This document shows, in pieces, positions 62,592-64,000 of a stretch of 64,000 nt of DNA (the first letter of the stretch is position 1; each line of letters opens with the position of its first letter). A program made the position numbers and the translations under genes. Below the pieces are notes generated by a model, which saw nothing but the letters and a program-made list of their open reading frames with translations, was not told where the DNA came from and did no database searches. Source of the DNA: Brevibacterium sp. UCMA 11754 (GTDB lineage Bacteria; Actinomycetota; Actinomycetes; Actinomycetales; Brevibacteriaceae); the NCBI RefSeq assembly GCF_021532275.1, contig NZ_JACBOT010000024.1, forward strand, positions 289,749 through 353,748, given 5' to 3'.

Positions 62592-63386
62592 GTGTCGGTC
62601 CGTCAACCCTCGTGGATTCTGTGGTCCACCCTGCCGGTGGTCCTCCTCGTCGTTGCCTTCGGCCTGTGGCTGAGAGTCGATGTCTCCGGGCCCACGACGG
62701 TTGACCAGGACTGGCTGAATCTCGTCGGGCTTGAGCCCGACACCTCCGGGTACTGGCTGGCGGTCATCCTCGCCGAGGTGGGCGGGGGCACGGGGGCCGT
62801 GATCTGCACCGGCCTGCTGGCTGCGCTCTTCATCCTCCTGCGACGGTTCCGCTCCGCGGGCGTCCTCGTGACCACCATGCTCATGGGAATCGTCCTGTCC
62901 GAGCTGCTCAAGGCCGTGGTCACCCGGGTCCGCCCCAGTGAGCAGCTCTATGACTCCCTGGGCTATTCCTATCCTTCAGGCCATTCCATGGGCGCGGCCG
63001 CACTGGCCTTGGGGCTGGCATTCATTGCCTCCCGTGCGCACATGCTCCGGCTGGCCGGGGTGGGCGCAGTTCCCCCGTTGGCAATCCCACCGGAGAACAA
63101 GACCGAGCCTGTCCCTACTGACACCGAGACTGCCCCCACCGAAACCGCAGCCGTTCCGACCGAGATCACTGCCCCGCTCGAACCGGTGCGCCTGCGGTTC
63201 CACTGGTCCATGCTCCTGGCCTTCGCGTGGATCCTGCTGATGATGTGGTCGCGCACCGCGCTGCAGGTGCACTGGCTCTCCGACACGATCGCCGGAGCCC
63301 TCATCGGCATCTCGGCAGCTGTGCTCGCCGACGAGCTCTGGACCTGGGCGACGATAAGGTCCCGTTCACCTCATCGTCAGGGGTGA
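62592..63386 (+). CDS. PAP2-family membrane phosphatase
   Basis: The 264-residue protein has six hydrophobic helices and all three PAP2 signatures: KAVVTRVRPSEQ, YPSGHSMG and SRTALQVHWLSD. It probably removes phosphate from a lipid such as phosphatidate or undecaprenyl diphosphate at the outer face. A Pro/Thr/Glu-rich insert (about residues 165-200, with repeated PTET-like units) lies between the second and third motifs. The GTG at 62592 follows the CitE-like gene after a (TGAGTC)-rich spacer. The stop falls inside a strong hairpin. Confidence 0.85.
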   Translation: MSVRQPSWILWSTLPVVLLVVAFGLWLRVDVSGPTTVDQDWLNLVGLEPDTSGYWLAVILAEVGGGTGAVICTGLLAALFILLRRFRSAGVLVTTMLMGIVLSELLKAVVTRVRPSEQLYDSLGYSYPSGHSMGAAALALGLAFIASRAHMLRLAGVGAVPPLAIPPENKTEPVPTDTETAPTETAAVPTEITAPLEPVRLRFHWSMLLAFAWILLMMWSRTALQVHWLSDTIAGALIGISAAVLADELWTWATIRSRSPHRQG

Positions 63387-63394
63387 ACGGGACC
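63358..63394. terminator. Bidirectional hairpin between PAP2 and serA
   Basis: GGTCCCGTTCACC (63358-63370) pairs perfectly over 13 bp with GGTGAACGGGACC (63382-63394) around an 11-nt loop. The PAP2 stop codon is inside the right arm, and convergent serA ends 39 bases further on. Confidence 0.75.
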
Positions 63395-63432
63395 CGTTCG
63401 GTCTGCTGTTTCCTGTGGAGGTCAGTCCTCGC

Positions 63433-64000
63433 TCAGTGAGACCCGCTGAACGCTGATGCGTTGACGGCCCCGGCCACTGCCTTGACGACTTCCTCGGATA
63501 CTGCCGAGTCGACGGCCAGCACGGAGAGTGCATCGTTGTCGGTCGCCGAGGGCGAGACCTGCATACCGGCGATGTTGATGTCATTGGCACCCAGGGCCTG
63601 GCCCAGCTGACCGATGATGCCGGGACGGTCCTCATAACGGAAGATGAGCAGGTTGTCGGTGAGCTCGATCTCCAGGTCGAAGTCGTTGACCTCGGTGAGC
63701 TTCTGCACGAGCTTCGGTCCGGTCACGGTGCCCGAGACCGAAATCCGCTGCCCTTCGCTCGTCGTCGCGGTCAACCGGGTGACGTTGCGGAAGGATTCGC
63801 AGTACGGATCGGTGACCAGTTCGACGCCGATGCCGCGCTCCTCAGCCAGCAGCGGTGCGTTGACGTAGGAGACCTGATCGGATACGACGTCCTTGAACAG
63901 TCCCTTGAGCGCGGAGAGCTTGAGGACGGACACGTCCTTGTCTGCGATCTCGCCGTTGACCTCGACCTTGAAGTGAGTGACAGAGGAGTTCGCCAGCGAG
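63433..64000 (-). CDS. serA: D-3-phosphoglycerate dehydrogenase, C-terminal part
   Basis: The open frame continues past the window edge, so only the last 188 or so residues are seen. They correspond to the allosteric-substrate-binding (intervening) domain (DQVSYVNAPLLAEERGI) and the C-terminal ACT domain (RYEDRPGIIGQLGQALGAND, NIAGMQVSP), which binds serine in long-type SerA. The catalytic dehydrogenase domain lies outside the window. Its place upstream of leuB fits the common actinobacterial ilvBNC-serA-leuB order. Confidence 0.88.
   Translation of the reverse strand, partial: SLANSSVTHFKVEVNGEIADKDVSVLKLSALKGLFKDVVSDQVSYVNAPLLAEERGIGVELVTDPYCESFRNVTRLTATTSEGQRISVSGTVTGPKLVQKLTEVNDFDLEIELTDNLLIFRYEDRPGIIGQLGQALGANDINIAGMQVSPSATDNDALSVLAVDSAVSEEVVKAVAGAVNASAFSGSH

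Overview
The window reads as a stretch of chromosome from a high-GC Gram-positive actinobacterium, most likely a Brevibacterium or close relative. Reasons: strong G/C third-position bias, frequent GTG and TTG starts, 4-base ATGA/GTGA overlaps throughout, and an actinobacterial core order (DUF177, coaD, rsmD, recG, DhaL-domain kinase, thiL, DUF3515, ddl, gpsA, plsC, murA, leuD, leuC, divergent ndgR; later ilvE, leuB, serA). The genus is inferred from family resemblance, not from a search.

Region by region. 1-12.7 kb: housekeeping genes on the minus strand (DUF177 protein, coaD, rsmD, recG, FakA-like DhaL protein, thiL). A FadR-type GntR regulator and a divergent ectoine/hydroxyectoine-type ABC transporter (ehuBCDA) are inserted between rsmD and coaD, so coaD now follows the GntR gene. 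12.7-14.3 kb: an accessory AbiEi/DUF559-like gene between two related palindromic repeats. 14.3-22.4 kb: ddl, a PEBP protein, gpsA-plsC-murA, leuDC and ndgR. 22.4-33.7 kb: a galactose block with a DeoR regulator, a galactofuranose/galactose-type ABC importer, a sodium:solute symporter with a small membrane partner, galK, galT and divergent galM. 33.8-38.9 kb: a DUF4282 membrane protein with a long Gln/Tyr/Gly-rich N-terminus, tRNA-Glu(CTC) and tRNA-Gln(CTG), an S33 aminopeptidase, gltX and a fumarylacetoacetase-family hydrolase. 39-51.4 kb: an HrpB-type helicase, a conserved actinobacterial protein often labelled 3-methyladenine glycosylase, a zinc alcohol dehydrogenase, a HIT protein, a maltokinase-cap protein, thyX, and an overlapping cassette lplA / four-helix membrane protein / peptidase E-like protein / 39-codon ORF, then an S9 peptidase and a GNAT protein. 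51.4-57.3 kb: an accessory segment with a broken DUF222-HNH gene, two alpha/beta hydrolases, a 3'-truncated IS630-type transposase gene and a 5' fragment of a DUF222-HNH gene. 57.3-64 kb: an MFS transporter, ilvE, leuB, a CitE-like lyase, a PAP2 phosphatase and the C-terminal end of serA at the window edge.

How the parts work together. leuCD, leuB and ilvE cover leucine synthesis after isopropylmalate synthase, with ndgR as probable regulator. serA starts serine synthesis. murA and ddl feed peptidoglycan synthesis; gpsA and plsC feed phospholipids. galM, galK and galT form a Leloir route without a visible galE, supplied by two importers.

No CRISPR array, rRNA operon, prophage or recognisable defence island was seen. 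The more unusual signals are in-frame tandem duplications inside many otherwise conserved genes, the repeat-flanked accessory gene, a peptidase E-like protein whose nucleophile serine position is isoleucine, and the split or duplicated DUF222-HNH remnants either side of a 4-kb accessory segment.
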